A stretch of 62,484 nt of DNA from Gilliamella intestini (lineage in GTDB: Bacteria; Pseudomonadota; Gammaproteobacteria; Enterobacterales; Orbaceae), in NCBI RefSeq assembly GCF_900094935.1, contig NZ_FMBA01000002.1, forward strand, positions 1-62,484, written 5' to 3'. The notes beneath the pieces were generated by a model. It worked only from the letters and a program-made list of their open reading frames with translations. It did not search any database and was not told the DNA's origin. Of this stretch, positions 16,874 to 27,357 are shown piece by piece. How positions within the stretch are numbered: the first letter of the stretch is position 1; the number at the start of each line of letters is the position of its first letter. The translations under genes were made by a program, and so were the position numbers.

Positions 16874-19171
16874 TTAGTCAAGTGTAAATGTCATTCGTAA
16901 AATTTGTCCACTTTGATCTAATAAAAATAGATGATGTAAACCTTTATGAGTAACTGTCAAAGCTACCTTTTGATCGCCATACGTTTTCTCAATAAGTTTA
17001 CCATCCAAAAACCACCATTTTTCACCAACGCCACCTTGTGGAGTTAGATCGATAGTGACATCTTGCTGCCCTGGTAATCGTTTTACCAATTGCTTATCTT
17101 GCAATCCAATAATATTGAGTGGCAAAAAGATATCTTTACCAAACACTGGGCAATGATTATCAACTTCAGGAATTAGTGATTGCCGACGTTCTTTGGGTAG
17201 TAGCCAATTTTCTAAAGCTATTGGCCAAAGTGCAACCTGTTTTTTATGTGCATTGCTACAGTCTGCTGACACACGTTTGCCAGCATCATTTACCCAAATA
17301 GTTACCCACCCTGAACGATAAATATTATTATTAAGTGCCGTTAGCGTATCAAGTGTTGGTGGTATCATATTATTTAATATCCATGCATTTTTTTGACGAT
17401 GGCAGTTTTCATCAGTTGCAGGTAACTTTTGTCCTGATGGCCAACAAATTTTTTCTAAGGTTACTGTTGTCGGTTTAGTTACTAAGGGAAGTGGACGATT
17501 TATTCGCCGCTCTTTATTTAATAATAACGTGTTAACTTGTTGTAGTATCGGCACCGCTGTAAGACTGCCATATTGACCAACAACGGGCGTTCCATCAGGA
17601 CGACCGACCCAAATGCCAATCAAATAGCGAGGATTTACCCCAATTGCCCATGCATCACGATATCCATAGCTAGTGCCTGTTTTATAGGCAAGCTGATGAT
17701 TATTAACTAGCATCTGTCTTGTGATCCATGCACTTCCATCGCTAATAAATGGCTTGCTTAGTAAGGGAGCTGCTTGCGTAAATCGCAAAGGGCTTACTTG
17801 CCCATGGCGAGCAAAGGCACTATATGCGCTAACTAAATTATCCATTCTTAACGACGCACCGCCCAATATATACGATATATTAGGATCATTACCTTTTGAT
17901 TGAAGCGGTAAGCCAATACTAAACAGCTTGCCGGCAAATCGTTTTGGTCCATAAAGCTCAATTAACTCAACAGCAGGTAAGTTTAATGAATTCTTTAATG
18001 CATCTGAGGCGCTTATCGGTCCATAAAAATCTTCATCAAAATTTGTAGGTCGATAATCAGAACTGATTCTAGGTGTATCTTGCAATAACGATTCAGAATG
18101 AATCATGCCGTCATCAATCGCTAAAGCATACATAAAAGGCTTTAATGTCGATCCAGGAGATCGAAGCGAACTTATCATATCGACCTGACCGAATCGATCT
18201 TTATCGTTAAAATCAACCGATCCAACATAACCTTTTACTGACATATCCGTATGATCGACAACTAATATAGCTAGTGAGTTTTTGGCAGGTAACTGATTTT
18301 TACGATTAGCAGCAATATCTTCAAGGCTATACTGAAGAGAGAGATCAATATTTGATCGAATAATATCAACATCAGGATATTGTTGACTTAATCTTCGAGC
18401 TAATAAAGGAGCTAATTGTGGTTTTTTACGTGGATAAACCCATACTTCTTCTTTTCGAACTTGCTCTATAATATCAGGTGACCATACCTGATATTGGGCC
18501 AATCTTGCTAGAACTTTGTCGCGTGCTTGTTTGGCTCGTTCGGGGTACCTATCAGGACGCAAACGACTGGGTGCTTGTGGCAATACGGCCAATAAAACCG
18601 CCTCACTACGTGTTAACGCTTTAGGCTTTTTACCAAAATATGACCAACTAGCAGCTCCTAAGCCTTCGATTGTCCCGCCAAATGGGGCTCGATTAATATA
18701 TAAAGTTAAAATTTCATCTTTTGTAAAATGTAATTCAAGTTGTAGTGTTCGAAATATTTGTTGTAACTTTCCTGCCATGGAGCGATCGTGTGGATAAAGC
18801 AATCTTGCAACCTGCATCGAAATAGTACTACCACCTGAAATAATTCTTTTATTGGTGATATTTTGCCAAGCTGCTCTCAATAAAGAGACAGGATTAATAC
18901 CAAAATGATCATAAAAATGGCGGTCTTCATAATTTAATAACACATCAAGGTAATCATTGGGGACTTCATCTAATTTGATAGGATACCGCCAAATACCATT
19001 TTCATCAGCAAATCGCCACAGAGGTGTACCATCTTGCGCAAGAATTGTTTGTGTCGTTTTATTTTTTGTTATTGATAAAGGATAAAAGTAATCGGCAACA
19101 AAAAAGCTACCTAATAACAAAAGGATAGAAAAAAATAAGAAAGCCAGAATTTTAAGTAGGCGCTTTTTCAT
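16874..19171 (-). CDS. pbpC: Penicillin-binding protein 1C
   Basis: The 765-residue bifunctional class A PBP has an N-terminal membrane anchor (about 7-28), a glycosyltransferase domain with [13 protein letters not shown] near residue 72, and a transpeptidase domain with SxxK (S341 in PGSTLKP) and a KTGT motif near residue 500. A C-terminal PBP1C-specific domain follows. PBP1C is linked in E. coli to the alpha-2-macroglobulin YfhM, whose gene is immediately upstream here. Length matches the family. The ribosome-binding site is weak. Confidence 0.95.
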   Translation of the reverse strand: MKKRLLKILAFLFFSILLLLGSFFVADYFYPLSITKNKTTQTILAQDGTPLWRFADENGIWRYPIKLDEVPNDYLDVLLNYEDRHFYDHFGINPVSLLRAAWQNITNKRIISGGSTISMQVARLLYPHDRSMAGKLQQIFRTLQLELHFTKDEILTLYINRAPFGGTIEGLGAASWSYFGKKPKALTRSEAVLLAVLPQAPSRLRPDRYPERAKQARDKVLARLAQYQVWSPDIIEQVRKEEVWVYPRKKPQLAPLLARRLSQQYPDVDIIRSNIDLSLQYSLEDIAANRKNQLPAKNSLAILVVDHTDMSVKGYVGSVDFNDKDRFGQVDMISSLRSPGSTLKPFMYALAIDDGMIHSESLLQDTPRISSDYRPTNFDEDFYGPISASDALKNSLNLPAVELIELYGPKRFAGKLFSIGLPLQSKGNDPNISYILGGASLRMDNLVSAYSAFARHGQVSPLRFTQAAPLLSKPFISDGSAWITRQMLVNNHQLAYKTGTSYGYRDAWAIGVNPRYLIGIWVGRPDGTPVVGQYGSLTAVPILQQVNTLLLNKERRINRPLPLVTKPTTVTLEKICWPSGQKLPATDENCHRQKNAWILNNMIPPTLDTLTALNNNIYRSGWVTIWVNDAGKRVSADCSNAHKKQVALWPIALENWLLPKERRQSLIPEVDNHCPVFGKDIFLPLNIIGLQDKQLVKRLPGQQDVTIDLTPQGGVGEKWWFLDGKLIEKTYGDQKVALTVTHKGLHHLFLLDQSGQILRMTFTLD

Positions 19172-19291
19172 TTTGTCAAAAAGTTTCAGGTAACACTATG
19201 TTTCAGTATAAATTAATTAATCGCTAACAATTGTTAGCGGTTAATTAATTTGTTTACATTGTAAAAATCAAATTTAATTAATACATACTAG

Positions 19292-22200
19292 CTATTGTTG
19301 TTTAGGTTCATTGGGCTCTACATTACGCTCAACAATAGACATTAAGTCAATTGATTGACCAATTGCAAACCGATCGGGCCGATACATAGATTCAACATAA
19401 GGGTATGGAATCATATAATTACCTGCCGTCACTGCTCTAGCCAAATAAGCAACCTGCGATCGATAAGTACCATCGCTCACATAGTGATTAATATCAACAG
19501 CTGCAACATATCTATCATCACGGAATTCTTGATATTTAATATCATTGCTATCTTCATCTTTTAACAAATTGGCAAGTTCCGGTATTGCCTGTAAACTTAC
19601 ACTACTATTTGTGAGATTTTGATTTTCTAACTCAAGTCCAGCAGGTAAAAAATCAACAATTAACGCATCGTGAACTTCTTCTTTATGTGCTCGAACATCC
19701 AATAATACCACCACTAAATCACCCACTTTCAAGTGATCAGGTTGAATTTTGTTACCTTTCAAATCGTAATAAGAACGATTGATAGTTAAAATATTTTCAT
19801 CACTCGTTGGTGTTGGCGCTTTCTTGCCATAACCTGAAACGGTGAATTTTATATAAAGTGGTTGTGCATTTTCTGGATTAGAAATCGTTAATCTATTGGC
19901 TAAATTATCAAAACCAAAAGAGCGTGATAAAGTCGAATCAACCTCATTTGACTGTTCGTTGATCACAACATTAAATTTATGTGAAGATTTATGTTGTTCT
20001 AATGACCAGCCAGCCACAAATAATGCGTTAAGTTCCTGAGTTGAAAAATAGCGAGTATCATCAAGCAAATCAGATAACTGAATTAAATAATCAGCTTGCT
20101 TATCAACACTTAAATTATTTTCTACCAATAAAGATAAAACTAATGCATTATCACGAATAGCACTACCATATTCGCCTAACCAAGAATAGCGATTATCATA
20201 ATTTGTTGTAAATACTCGAGGCATCAAATTATTATAGATATTGTCAAAACCAGCCAGCTTAGCAGAAAGCGCTAACTGAGCAACAGGTAATGGTGACAAT
20301 ACCTTAAAATCACTCTCAGTGATCTGTTGATGCATTCGATTAATTTCATTACGCATAGGCACAGTGATTTTATTTTGCCTTGCCAACACAGCTAAAGCAT
20401 AAGCTTTAGTTGCAAATTGCGTATAATAGCTTACTTGTGAATTTTCATAGTAGCTTTGTAAACTATTAAATGCATTGGCATCATAAGTATATTGGCTGAT
20501 ACGGGTAATTGCTGCATCAAGCGCTTTATTATTGACATTATAACCACGCTCACTTGCTTGGATTAAAAAATCAGTCGCATACACAGTTAACCAATATTCC
20601 TCGGCACTGTCTTTGCTCCATAAACCAAAACTACCATTATTACGTTGCATTGATAAAATACGCGAAATACCTAATTGCACTTTTTCACGTCGTTTGTCAT
20701 CTGATTCAGTTTTAATCCCCAATGCAGAAAGCTGCTCTTGGTTTACATATAACGATGGCATTAAACCACTAATAGTTTGTTCTAAACAACCATATGGATA
20801 AGCAAATAACTCTTTAATATATTGAGCAATATTAAGTGGAGGCACATTTGATACAATTAATTTACCATCAACGGTATTGTCAATCATATCAACAATACTA
20901 CCTTCTGGTAATGACCAACTTTCACCACCATTGATTGCTACAGAATAATACCGTGTGGTTGCGGCATAAGCAGGTCTAACGCCAATGTTCCAAGATCGTT
21001 TGATCTGATACTCAGAACCATCTTCTAACAAAATACCCTTAACATTAATGGTAACAGAACCTTTCCCATAACCATAATCGGCCATGATTGGCACTTGAAT
21101 AATCTGTCTTTGCTTACTATTTAATGTTAATGTTGTTACTTTAGATGAATCTTGATGAACCAAACCATCAGTAGACACCTCGATCTGCATTGTTTGCGTT
21201 TTTTCGGTTAGATTATTTAAATCTAACGCCAAGTTAGCCTTATCGCCACCCGATAAAAAGCGCGGTGTCAATAATTCAGCAACGACTGGCGAGGCAACGA
21301 GCATAGTTTGTTCGGCCTTACCAAAACGGCTATCATCCCACGCTTGAGCCATTATGCGTAATTCGCCATTAAAATTAGGCAAAGTAAGATCAACAACGCC
21401 TTCACCGTCATCATTAAGGTTAATAGTTTGCAATTGTTGAGCCACAATATTGACATCATTTGATGCTTTTTTACCGTTAGCGCTAGCACCAAGCATTGCA
21501 TCACCACCAAAGCTCACATTGACATTACGACCTTTACCTTCAATCAACTTACCATAAACATCATAAATATCGACGTTATAACGTTTACGACCTAAAAACG
21601 CACTATAAGGATCAGGGGTAACAAAGTTGGTAATATTCAACACGCCAGAATCCACAGCCGAAACCAACACCGTTACCTTACGATCTTTCTGGATTGATTT
21701 TTTATCCAATTTAATTTTTATTGGAATGGTTTTTTCAGGCTCTGTCTTTTTCGGTGCTTCGATATTGACATTTAATTGACGATCAGAAGTATCAATTGGT
21801 AGATAAAGCAAACCAATAGCTCGTTTAATTGTCTGCACCGCAGCATCGGTTGATGGACGAATAATCATCGCATTAATATAAATATCATGACGCCCCCAAT
21901 CTTCAATTGGAATATCAACATCAAGACCATTATCATCAACGGTAATATTTTCCTCCCACAATATACCGTCATTAGTTTCAAGCGAGATATAACCCGATCC
22001 TGCAACAGGAGCCTGTACATGAACTTTAGCGGTATCACCAATTGAATAAGCTGTTTTATCAATACTTAACTTCACTTGATCGGGACGAACTGAATTAGTA
22101 CCATTAGTATTGTCTTCCCAATTATAACCACTTCTAAAACGTATGCTACTTATCACATTACTTTTAGTATCAACCACCTCAATACGATAAAAACCATAAT

Positions 22201-24442
22201 CATTGGTTTGATAAGAAACTTTAGCAATACCATTTTCAGCAATAGAAAGCGGTTGCTCTTGCAAAACAAATTCACTCGAATTGTACTCTTGATGCCATCC
22301 TGAATCGCTAGACCAGCTCCAATAGTAATTACGACGCTCACGAACAATCCTTGCCTTTAAATGGCTAGCAGCCAGCTTTTGTCCATCACGATTGACATAA
22401 GCCACTTCAAATTCAGCATTATCACCTTTATCAACCGTTGGGCTTTTTTCATATCGATCTGTCGACCAATCATAATAAGGCAATTGAGAAAACAACGCCC
22501 GCACAGCTGGCATTTGAACGCTTGGCCAAATCGCTTGGCTTGCATAACGAGTCACAGGGCGACCACCAGAATCAAGCAAACTTGCTTGTAAAACCACATT
22601 AACTGGCGAACTCAACTTACCCCAATCGCTAGTATCAATTCCAACTTGTGCATTACCATTTTTATCCAATGTCGTCTCAATATTATCTAGTTGTCTAGCT
22701 ATATTATTGTCAGTCACATCACCAATTTTATAATCAGCAAGTTCAGGTATTGAATCAATTTTTTTAAGATAAATATTACCTTCTAAATTATTTCCTGCTG
22801 CTGGAGCACCGTAAAGATACCAACCTTTAACATCAAAATTGACACGTTTATCAAGCATAATAGGCTTATTGGATGCGGTCGTGATTTCCATCCCCATACG
22901 TTCTGGCAAAAAGTCTTCCACATTAAAATAAGCATAATGGTAACCAATATTACCTACATCAAAACGAAACGCCCATTTACCAGTTACCGCACTTGCTGGA
23001 ATAAAATATTTCCATTGATACAAACCGCTTGAATCCGCATTTTCTTTAACCGTAAAATTGTCAACGACTAAATTATCGGGCGACATAACATCAACCACAA
23101 TCGGTTGAGCAGGCAATGGCTGACCATCGGCATCACGCAAAAGTGCATTAAAATAGACTGTCTCTTTTGGACGATATAAATCACGAGAACCAAAAGCAAA
23201 TAATTGATTTTGATAAGAAGGAGAGCCCGTTAAATTATATTCGCTTAAATTCAACGCACCATGTTCCAAATCAACCAAAGAAATTTGCTTGTCATCGCTT
23301 GCTGTCAGCAAGGCATATTTCATATCATCTGGCAACATTACTTCGGCATAACCGTTTTCATCGGTTTTTGTTGAAATCGTTCTACAGTCCTTATTACTAT
23401 CGCGAACTCCTTTGCTACATAATACCGATATATCAATATCTGAAAGCGGTTTACCATCATCTAAAGTATGCGTCATGATCGTCAAATAACCATAATGATA
23501 ATCACGCACCGAAACGCCGATATTACTAACGAAAAATAAAGACACAGGATTTGAATAATCATAGCTACCCGCTTTACTCATCACCGCAAAATAAGCACCC
23601 TCTTGTTGCAATGGTGAAATGGATGATAAATTAAGTAATACTGTTTCTTGCAAATTACGTTTTGGATTTAAATCAAAGCGAGACGTATAAACTAAATCAG
23701 CAAACTGTTGAAAATCCTTAGAGTCCCAACTTGACAATTGTTTAATAAAACCATAACTAGTAATAAAATCGGACAGCTTTTCAGGCTTAATTCTAAAAAA
23801 GTTAACATCAACCTTATCAACGTTAAGAGTAACTACAGGCAAACCGCTCATTGATTTGCTTGGCAACAAATAGCCACTACTAGCAAACCCAACCATTGGC
23901 TTACGATCTTGAGTTTTAATTTTAGTTTGATAGACCCAATCTAAATTACTGCCATTAATGCCTGTTAACATCTTATCAATGGTGAGTTCTAATTGACGAT
24001 TTGGTTCAAGATAGCGATGTCTTAATTCTAATCCGTTATCCGACAACTCCCAAGCCCCGTCAACATTGCCTGTTTGGCGATCAACTAAACGAAGTAAATT
24101 AGAAAAATTGAGTTTAGGATTTAAAGGAACTGAAAAGGTAATAACTAAAGTACTTGAACCATCAAGAATGACTTCTGAACTATCAATAACAGTTAACTGT
24201 TTACCGCGGTACTTTTCAACTAATTCTGACGTGGGGTTAAAGGCTGGTTTTGATGATTCATTTTGTACGATATTACCGTCATCACTAGGATTGCTAATAT
24301 CAGTTGCTGTATTATCAATCACTTTTGTTTCTGATTGCGTTGTCACCTGTTCAGCACTTGTATTTTGCTCAGCGTTTTTATTATCACAACCCGCTAATGC
24401 TAACAGCAGGCTAAATACAGCTAAATGTTTTACCAATCCCAT
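19292..24442 (-). CDS. yfhM: Bacterial alpha-2-macroglobulin lipoprotein (YfhM/ECAM)
   Basis: The 1716-residue lipoprotein has a signal peptide ending in lipobox LAGC with C19 as the lipidated cysteine. Its thioester motif CLEQ lies at C1219 within YGCLEQTISG, the covalent protease-trapping element of the family. Repeated MG-type beta domains fill the N-terminal two thirds, and the C-terminus includes the receptor-binding-like domain. Family members sit in the periplasm and are thought to trap invading proteases, with PBP1C repairing peptidoglycan. The gene lies 120 bases upstream of pbpC. Residues 20-70 are a low-complexity linker. Confidence 0.95.
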   Translation of the reverse strand: MGLVKHLAVFSLLLALAGCDNKNAEQNTSAEQVTTQSETKVIDNTATDISNPSDDGNIVQNESSKPAFNPTSELVEKYRGKQLTVIDSSEVILDGSSTLVITFSVPLNPKLNFSNLLRLVDRQTGNVDGAWELSDNGLELRHRYLEPNRQLELTIDKMLTGINGSNLDWVYQTKIKTQDRKPMVGFASSGYLLPSKSMSGLPVVTLNVDKVDVNFFRIKPEKLSDFITSYGFIKQLSSWDSKDFQQFADLVYTSRFDLNPKRNLQETVLLNLSSISPLQQEGAYFAVMSKAGSYDYSNPVSLFFVSNIGVSVRDYHYGYLTIMTHTLDDGKPLSDIDISVLCSKGVRDSNKDCRTISTKTDENGYAEVMLPDDMKYALLTASDDKQISLVDLEHGALNLSEYNLTGSPSYQNQLFAFGSRDLYRPKETVYFNALLRDADGQPLPAQPIVVDVMSPDNLVVDNFTVKENADSSGLYQWKYFIPASAVTGKWAFRFDVGNIGYHYAYFNVEDFLPERMGMEITTASNKPIMLDKRVNFDVKGWYLYGAPAAGNNLEGNIYLKKIDSIPELADYKIGDVTDNNIARQLDNIETTLDKNGNAQVGIDTSDWGKLSSPVNVVLQASLLDSGGRPVTRYASQAIWPSVQMPAVRALFSQLPYYDWSTDRYEKSPTVDKGDNAEFEVAYVNRDGQKLAASHLKARIVRERRNYYWSWSSDSGWHQEYNSSEFVLQEQPLSIAENGIAKVSYQTNDYGFYRIEVVDTKSNVISSIRFRSGYNWEDNTNGTNSVRPDQVKLSIDKTAYSIGDTAKVHVQAPVAGSGYISLETNDGILWEENITVDDNGLDVDIPIEDWGRHDIYINAMIIRPSTDAAVQTIKRAIGLLYLPIDTSDRQLNVNIEAPKKTEPEKTIPIKIKLDKKSIQKDRKVTVLVSAVDSGVLNITNFVTPDPYSAFLGRKRYNVDIYDVYGKLIEGKGRNVNVSFGGDAMLGASANGKKASNDVNIVAQQLQTINLNDDGEGVVDLTLPNFNGELRIMAQAWDDSRFGKAEQTMLVASPVVAELLTPRFLSGGDKANLALDLNNLTEKTQTMQIEVSTDGLVHQDSSKVTTLTLNSKQRQIIQVPIMADYGYGKGSVTINVKGILLEDGSEYQIKRSWNIGVRPAYAATTRYYSVAINGGESWSLPEGSIVDMIDNTVDGKLIVSNVPPLNIAQYIKELFAYPYGCLEQTISGLMPSLYVNQEQLSALGIKTESDDKRREKVQLGISRILSMQRNNGSFGLWSKDSAEEYWLTVYATDFLIQASERGYNVNNKALDAAITRISQYTYDANAFNSLQSYYENSQVSYYTQFATKAYALAVLARQNKITVPMRNEINRMHQQITESDFKVLSPLPVAQLALSAKLAGFDNIYNNLMPRVFTTNYDNRYSWLGEYGSAIRDNALVLSLLVENNLSVDKQADYLIQLSDLLDDTRYFSTQELNALFVAGWSLEQHKSSHKFNVVINEQSNEVDSTLSRSFGFDNLANRLTISNPENAQPLYIKFTVSGYGKKAPTPTSDENILTINRSYYDLKGNKIQPDHLKVGDLVVVLLDVRAHKEEVHDALIVDFLPAGLELENQNLTNSSVSLQAIPELANLLKDEDSNDIKYQEFRDDRYVAAVDINHYVSDGTYRSQVAYLARAVTAGNYMIPYPYVESMYRPDRFAIGQSIDLMSIVERNVEPNEPKQQ

Positions 24443-24864
24443 CTTATTACCTCTACCTTATATTATTATGTGTGATTGTTGTTTTTAATTGTATCTTGGT
24501 CGCCTATTATGCACCGCAATTTACCTTTTGGTAAAGAAAGTTTGAGCGTATTTGGAGAATTTAAAAAATAAAATCAATGTTTTTTGTGAATTTCTTAAAT
24601 AGGTTTTAATACTTATTAAAAGATTATTTTGGGGATCAGCTAGATTAACGTTAGATTAGACAACATCAAACTTGGATATTATGAAAAATTAATGTGTTTT
24701 CCATAAAACCTTCAAATAGAATATTGATTTTATTTTTCATTTAAATCAATTATTTATATATTTTCGTAGGTTTAATCAGTTCTAGTTGGTTTCGGGCGTT
24801 TTGGCTTTTGAATGAACAAAACAGTTATATTACAAAATATCCCTGTTTGGCGTGCTAATCTAGC

Positions 24865-24969
24865 TTAATTGTCAACACATTCTGGCGCCATAAAAAGGTT
24901 GCCATATTTATCTTGTAGTGTTATGGACCTTTCAGTCATTAGAGCGCAAGGTTTGCCAGGTCTTGCCTG
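24865..24969 (-). pseudogene. Possible gene remnant in intergenic region
   Basis: A minus-strand frame without stops encodes about 34 residues containing RPGKPCALMTER and DKYGNLFMAPECVDN before a stop. Its codon composition looks like coding DNA (it contains Cys, Pro and Gly codons rare in AT-rich spacers). There is no credible start or ribosome-binding site and the frame is closed upstream by TAG. I do not recognise the protein. It may be the 3' end of a decayed gene or chance. Confidence 0.25.
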
Positions 24970-25223
24970 CTAAACACCCTTCTTACGACTAGGGCTTTAT
25001 TTTTTGGTTAATTACCCTTCGACCGTACACTAAAATTAAGAACAAAGTATAACCATTTAAAAAATAGTTAGCTAGTTTTTTGGCGATTTTTTGCAAAACT
25101 TTATTAAGAATGCTGTTACTTAAACTTTGAGTGAAAGTTTTAATCTGTTAAAAATTTTATTTTTTCGTGAAAAACAAAAAATAAATGCTATAACTAAATT
25201 TTTATAAATAATTTTTCAAAATT

Positions 25224-25265
25224 AAACATAAAACTCATCTAAAATAATTAATGAGTTTTATGTTT
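25224..25265 (-). terminator. Terminator of queF-queC-yhhQ
   Basis: A perfect 15-bp inverted repeat (AAACATAAAACTCAT / ATGAGTTTTATGTTT) with a 12-base loop lies 35 bases after the yhhQ stop codon, followed on the minus strand by AATTTTG. It is correctly placed to end the queuosine operon. Confidence 0.7.
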
Positions 25266-25300
25266 ATTAAGGTAATTAAATAAAAGATTGATTATAATAA

Positions 25301-25981
25301 TTAGTTGCTTTTAGGTATTGCAACTAACTTCTTTAGGATAAAATTCAGAATGACACCATAAAGTGGTAAAAAGAATAATCCGCAAATTAGAATTTTTAAA
25401 CTATAGTCCATTAACGAAATTTCGATCCAATGATTGGCCATAAATTCATCGTTACTTTGATAAAATGCGATAGCAAAAAAGACAATAGTATCAATACCAT
25501 TACCAAATATTGCCGATGCAGTTGGGGCAACCCACCATGATCTGTTTTTTCTTAAATAGTTAAAAACAGTAATATCCATTAGTTGACCAACTAAATAAGC
25601 GGCAAAACTTGCCAATGCAATTCGAAATACAAAGCTATTAAATTCCGTCAATGCTGATAATCCAACCCAATGGGTTTCAAAAAATAGTACCGAAATCAGG
25701 TATGAAAATAACAATGCGGGGATCATTACCACAAAAATAATTTTTCTGGCTAAACTTGCACCATAAATTCGAATAGTCAGATCGGTAGTTAAAAAGATAA
25801 ACGGAAAAGTGAATGCCCCCCAAGTAGTTTGAAAACCAAAAATTTGGAATGGGATTTGGACTAAATAATTGCTTGAAGCAATAACCAATATGTGAAAAAA
25901 AGCCAACCAGTAAAGCGCTTTTTGCTTTTGTTTACGGGTAAAGCCTTTTTCTATTGATTCTGAATGAACATTTAAGTACAT
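25301..25981 (-). CDS. yhhQ: Queuosine precursor transporter (YhhQ/QPTR family)
   Basis: The 226-residue inner-membrane protein has about six helices and matches the YhhQ family (VUT/ECF-like) that imports preQ0 and preQ1. Family segments include WGAFTFPFIFLTTDLTIRIYG and NGIDTIVFFAIAF. I start it at ATG 25981 because AAAAAGGA lies just upstream; a frame to 26014 would add 11 residues without support. It follows queC by 45 bases. Its presence with queC and queF behind a preQ1 riboswitch supports the assignment. Confidence 0.9.
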   Translation of the reverse strand: MYLNVHSESIEKGFTRKQKQKALYWLAFFHILVIASSNYLVQIPFQIFGFQTTWGAFTFPFIFLTTDLTIRIYGASLARKIIFVVMIPALLFSYLISVLFFETHWVGLSALTEFNSFVFRIALASFAAYLVGQLMDITVFNYLRKNRSWWVAPTASAIFGNGIDTIVFFAIAFYQSNDEFMANHWIEISLMDYSLKILICGLFFLPLYGVILNFILKKLVAIPKSN

Positions 25982-26026
25982 CTTTTTCCTTTTTAATGGG
26001 GTGAGAGAACCCAATGATGAATTAAT

Positions 26027-26683
26027 TTATTTATCTTGAGCCATATATTCTTGTAAGCCCTTATTGCGCAGTAAACAACTTGGACACTTACCGCATCCCC
26101 CTTCTACACCGTAATAACAGGTATGGGTATGTTTTTGAACATAATCAAGATAACCTAGTTTATCAGCCATTTCCCACGTTTGCGCTTTAGTCAAATACAT
26201 CAGTGGTGTGATGAGATTAAACGTATAGTCCATGGCTAAATTCATTGATACATTCATTGATTTAATAAAGACATCACGGCAATCTGGATAACCACTAAAA
26301 TCGGTTTCACAAACTCCAATAATAATGTCAGAAATTCCTTGCTGCTTGGCATGACAGCCGGCTAAAAGTAAAAAAAGCATATTACGCCCATCAACAAAGG
26401 TATTGGGGTAATCGCCATCTTGAGCTGCTTTAATTTCTTGAGCGTCATCAATTAACGCATTATTTGTAGTTTGCTTGATAACTGATGTATCAATGACAGT
26501 TTGCTCAATGCCAAGATCATCAGCGATCCATTTGGCTTTTTCAAGCTCTATTGCGTGACGTTGACCATAATGAAAACTGATTGCCTGAACGTTTTCACGT
26601 CCATAATCAGCAATGGCTTGCAATAAGCAAGTGGTTGAGTCTTGCCCACCAGAAAATATAACTAGTGCTTTACGAGTTTGCAT
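26027..26683 (-). CDS. queC: 7-cyano-7-deazaguanine synthase
   Basis: The 218-residue enzyme converts carboxy-deazaguanine to preQ0 using ammonia and ATP. The PP-loop ATP motif SGGQDSTT spans residues 11-18, [15 protein letters not shown] lies near 133-147, and the zinc-binding cysteines form [15 protein letters not shown] near the C-terminus. The gene is 27 bases after queF with an AGGAAC ribosome-binding site. Its [15 protein letters not shown] block is shared with both Firmicute and Pasteurellaceae enzymes. No queD or queE is in the window. Confidence 0.96.
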   Translation of the reverse strand: MQTRKALVIFSGGQDSTTCLLQAIADYGRENVQAISFHYGQRHAIELEKAKWIADDLGIEQTVIDTSVIKQTTNNALIDDAQEIKAAQDGDYPNTFVDGRNMLFLLLAGCHAKQQGISDIIIGVCETDFSGYPDCRDVFIKSMNVSMNLAMDYTFNLITPLMYLTKAQTWEMADKLGYLDYVQKHTHTCYYGVEGGCGKCPSCLLRNKGLQEYMAQDK

Positions 26684-26710
26684 TAACTGTTCCTGTTAGG
26701 ATAGATTAAA

Positions 26711-27184
26711 TTAGCGATTATCCACTTTTTCTGGATACATGTCGTGATTGGCTAATCGATTAGCCGCAACTTGTTCCCAATGAGTACCTGATTTACCATA
26801 ATTGGCATAAGGATCAATCGAAATACCACCTCGAGGAGTAAATTTTCCCCAGACTTCGATATATTTAGGATCCATTAATTTAATCAGATCTTTCATAATG
26901 ATATTAATGCAATCTTCATGGTAATCGCCATGATTACGAAAGCTGAACAGATAGAGTTTTAACGATTTACTTTCGACCATTTTAATATTGGGCACGTACG
27001 AAATATAAATTGTCGCAAAATCAGGTTGCCCCGTAATAGGACAAAGGCTAGTAAATTCAGGGCAATTAAATTTAACAAAATAATCGTTATTTGGGTGTTT
27101 ATTATCGAACGTTTCGAGTATTTCAGAACAATAGGTTGTTGGATAGCGAACAGACTGATCGCCTAGTAGTGTAATTTTACTCAT
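26711..27184 (-). CDS. queF: NADPH-dependent preQ0 reductase, short (type I) form
   Basis: The 157-residue enzyme reduces the nitrile of preQ0 to the amine of preQ1. The nucleophile is C48 and the acid is D55 in [14 protein letters not shown]; the signature [17 protein letters not shown] spans 71-87. This is the unimodular form typical of Bacillus; E. coli and many other gammaproteobacteria carry a bimodular enzyme of about 280 residues. From memory, long stretches are nearly identical to B. subtilis QueF, suggesting transfer. It is the first gene of the operon, and its ribosome-binding site lies inside the preQ1 riboswitch tail. Confidence 0.97.
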   Translation of the reverse strand: MSKITLLGDQSVRYPTTYCSEILETFDNKHPNNDYFVKFNCPEFTSLCPITGQPDFATIYISYVPNIKMVESKSLKLYLFSFRNHGDYHEDCINIIMKDLIKLMDPKYIEVWGKFTPRGGISIDPYANYGKSGTHWEQVAANRLANHDMYPEKVDNR

Positions 27185-27190
27185 TATTTT

Positions 27191-27227
27191 TCCTTAGTTT
27201 TTTAGCGTGGGAGGTTCACGAACCACG
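27191..27227 (-). promoter_or_regulatory. preQ1-I riboswitch controlling queF-queC-yhhQ
   Basis: On the minus strand CGTGG pairs with CCACG around a 12-13-base loop, followed directly by CTAAAAAACTAAGGA, the A-rich tail that forms the H-type pseudoknot of class I preQ1 aptamers. The aptamer is under 40 bases, as expected. AAGGA at its 3' end is the queF ribosome-binding site, 6-7 bases before the ATG, so ligand binding should block translation initiation. The match to the Bacillus queC aptamer layout is close by eye. Confidence 0.9.
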
Positions 27228-27300
27228 TAACAAGGCGCACACCATACTCTTTTTTAATAAAAAAGTCTAGTAAGGATAAGATATTATGCAAAAGACTAAA

Positions 27301-27335
27301 TAACCCCCATCGAAAGTAATAAGTAATGGGAGTTA
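27301..27335 (-). terminator. Possible terminator after yqjC
   Basis: TAACCCCCAT (27301-27310) pairs with ATGGGAGTTA (27326-27335) with one mismatch and a 15-base loop, starting 22 bases after the yqjC stop. On the minus strand it is followed by TTTAGTCTTTTG. It is correctly placed to separate yqjC from the queuosine operon promoter. Confidence 0.5.
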
Positions 27336-27357
27336 TAATCAAAACGTCATTATAGAA

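Larger units (their letters stand above)
24443..25300. other. 858-bp intergenic region between yfhM and yhhQ
   Basis: This is the longest gene-poor stretch apart from the window edges. It holds the yfhM upstream region at its left end, the yhhQ terminator hairpin at its right end and a short minus-strand open frame at 24865-24969 in a patch of higher G+C (about 24840-25030). The rest is AT-rich with no recognisable gene, RNA or repeat. It may be the residue of a deleted gene. Confidence 0.6.

Noticed and set aside
18516-18797. 93-codon plus-strand frame opposite pbpC
   Set aside because: It is antisense to the highly conserved glycosyltransferase domain and has no recognisable product.
24066-24488. 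140-codon plus-strand frame opposite the yfhM signal region
   Set aside because: It is a shadow of a certain gene, with no independent evidence.
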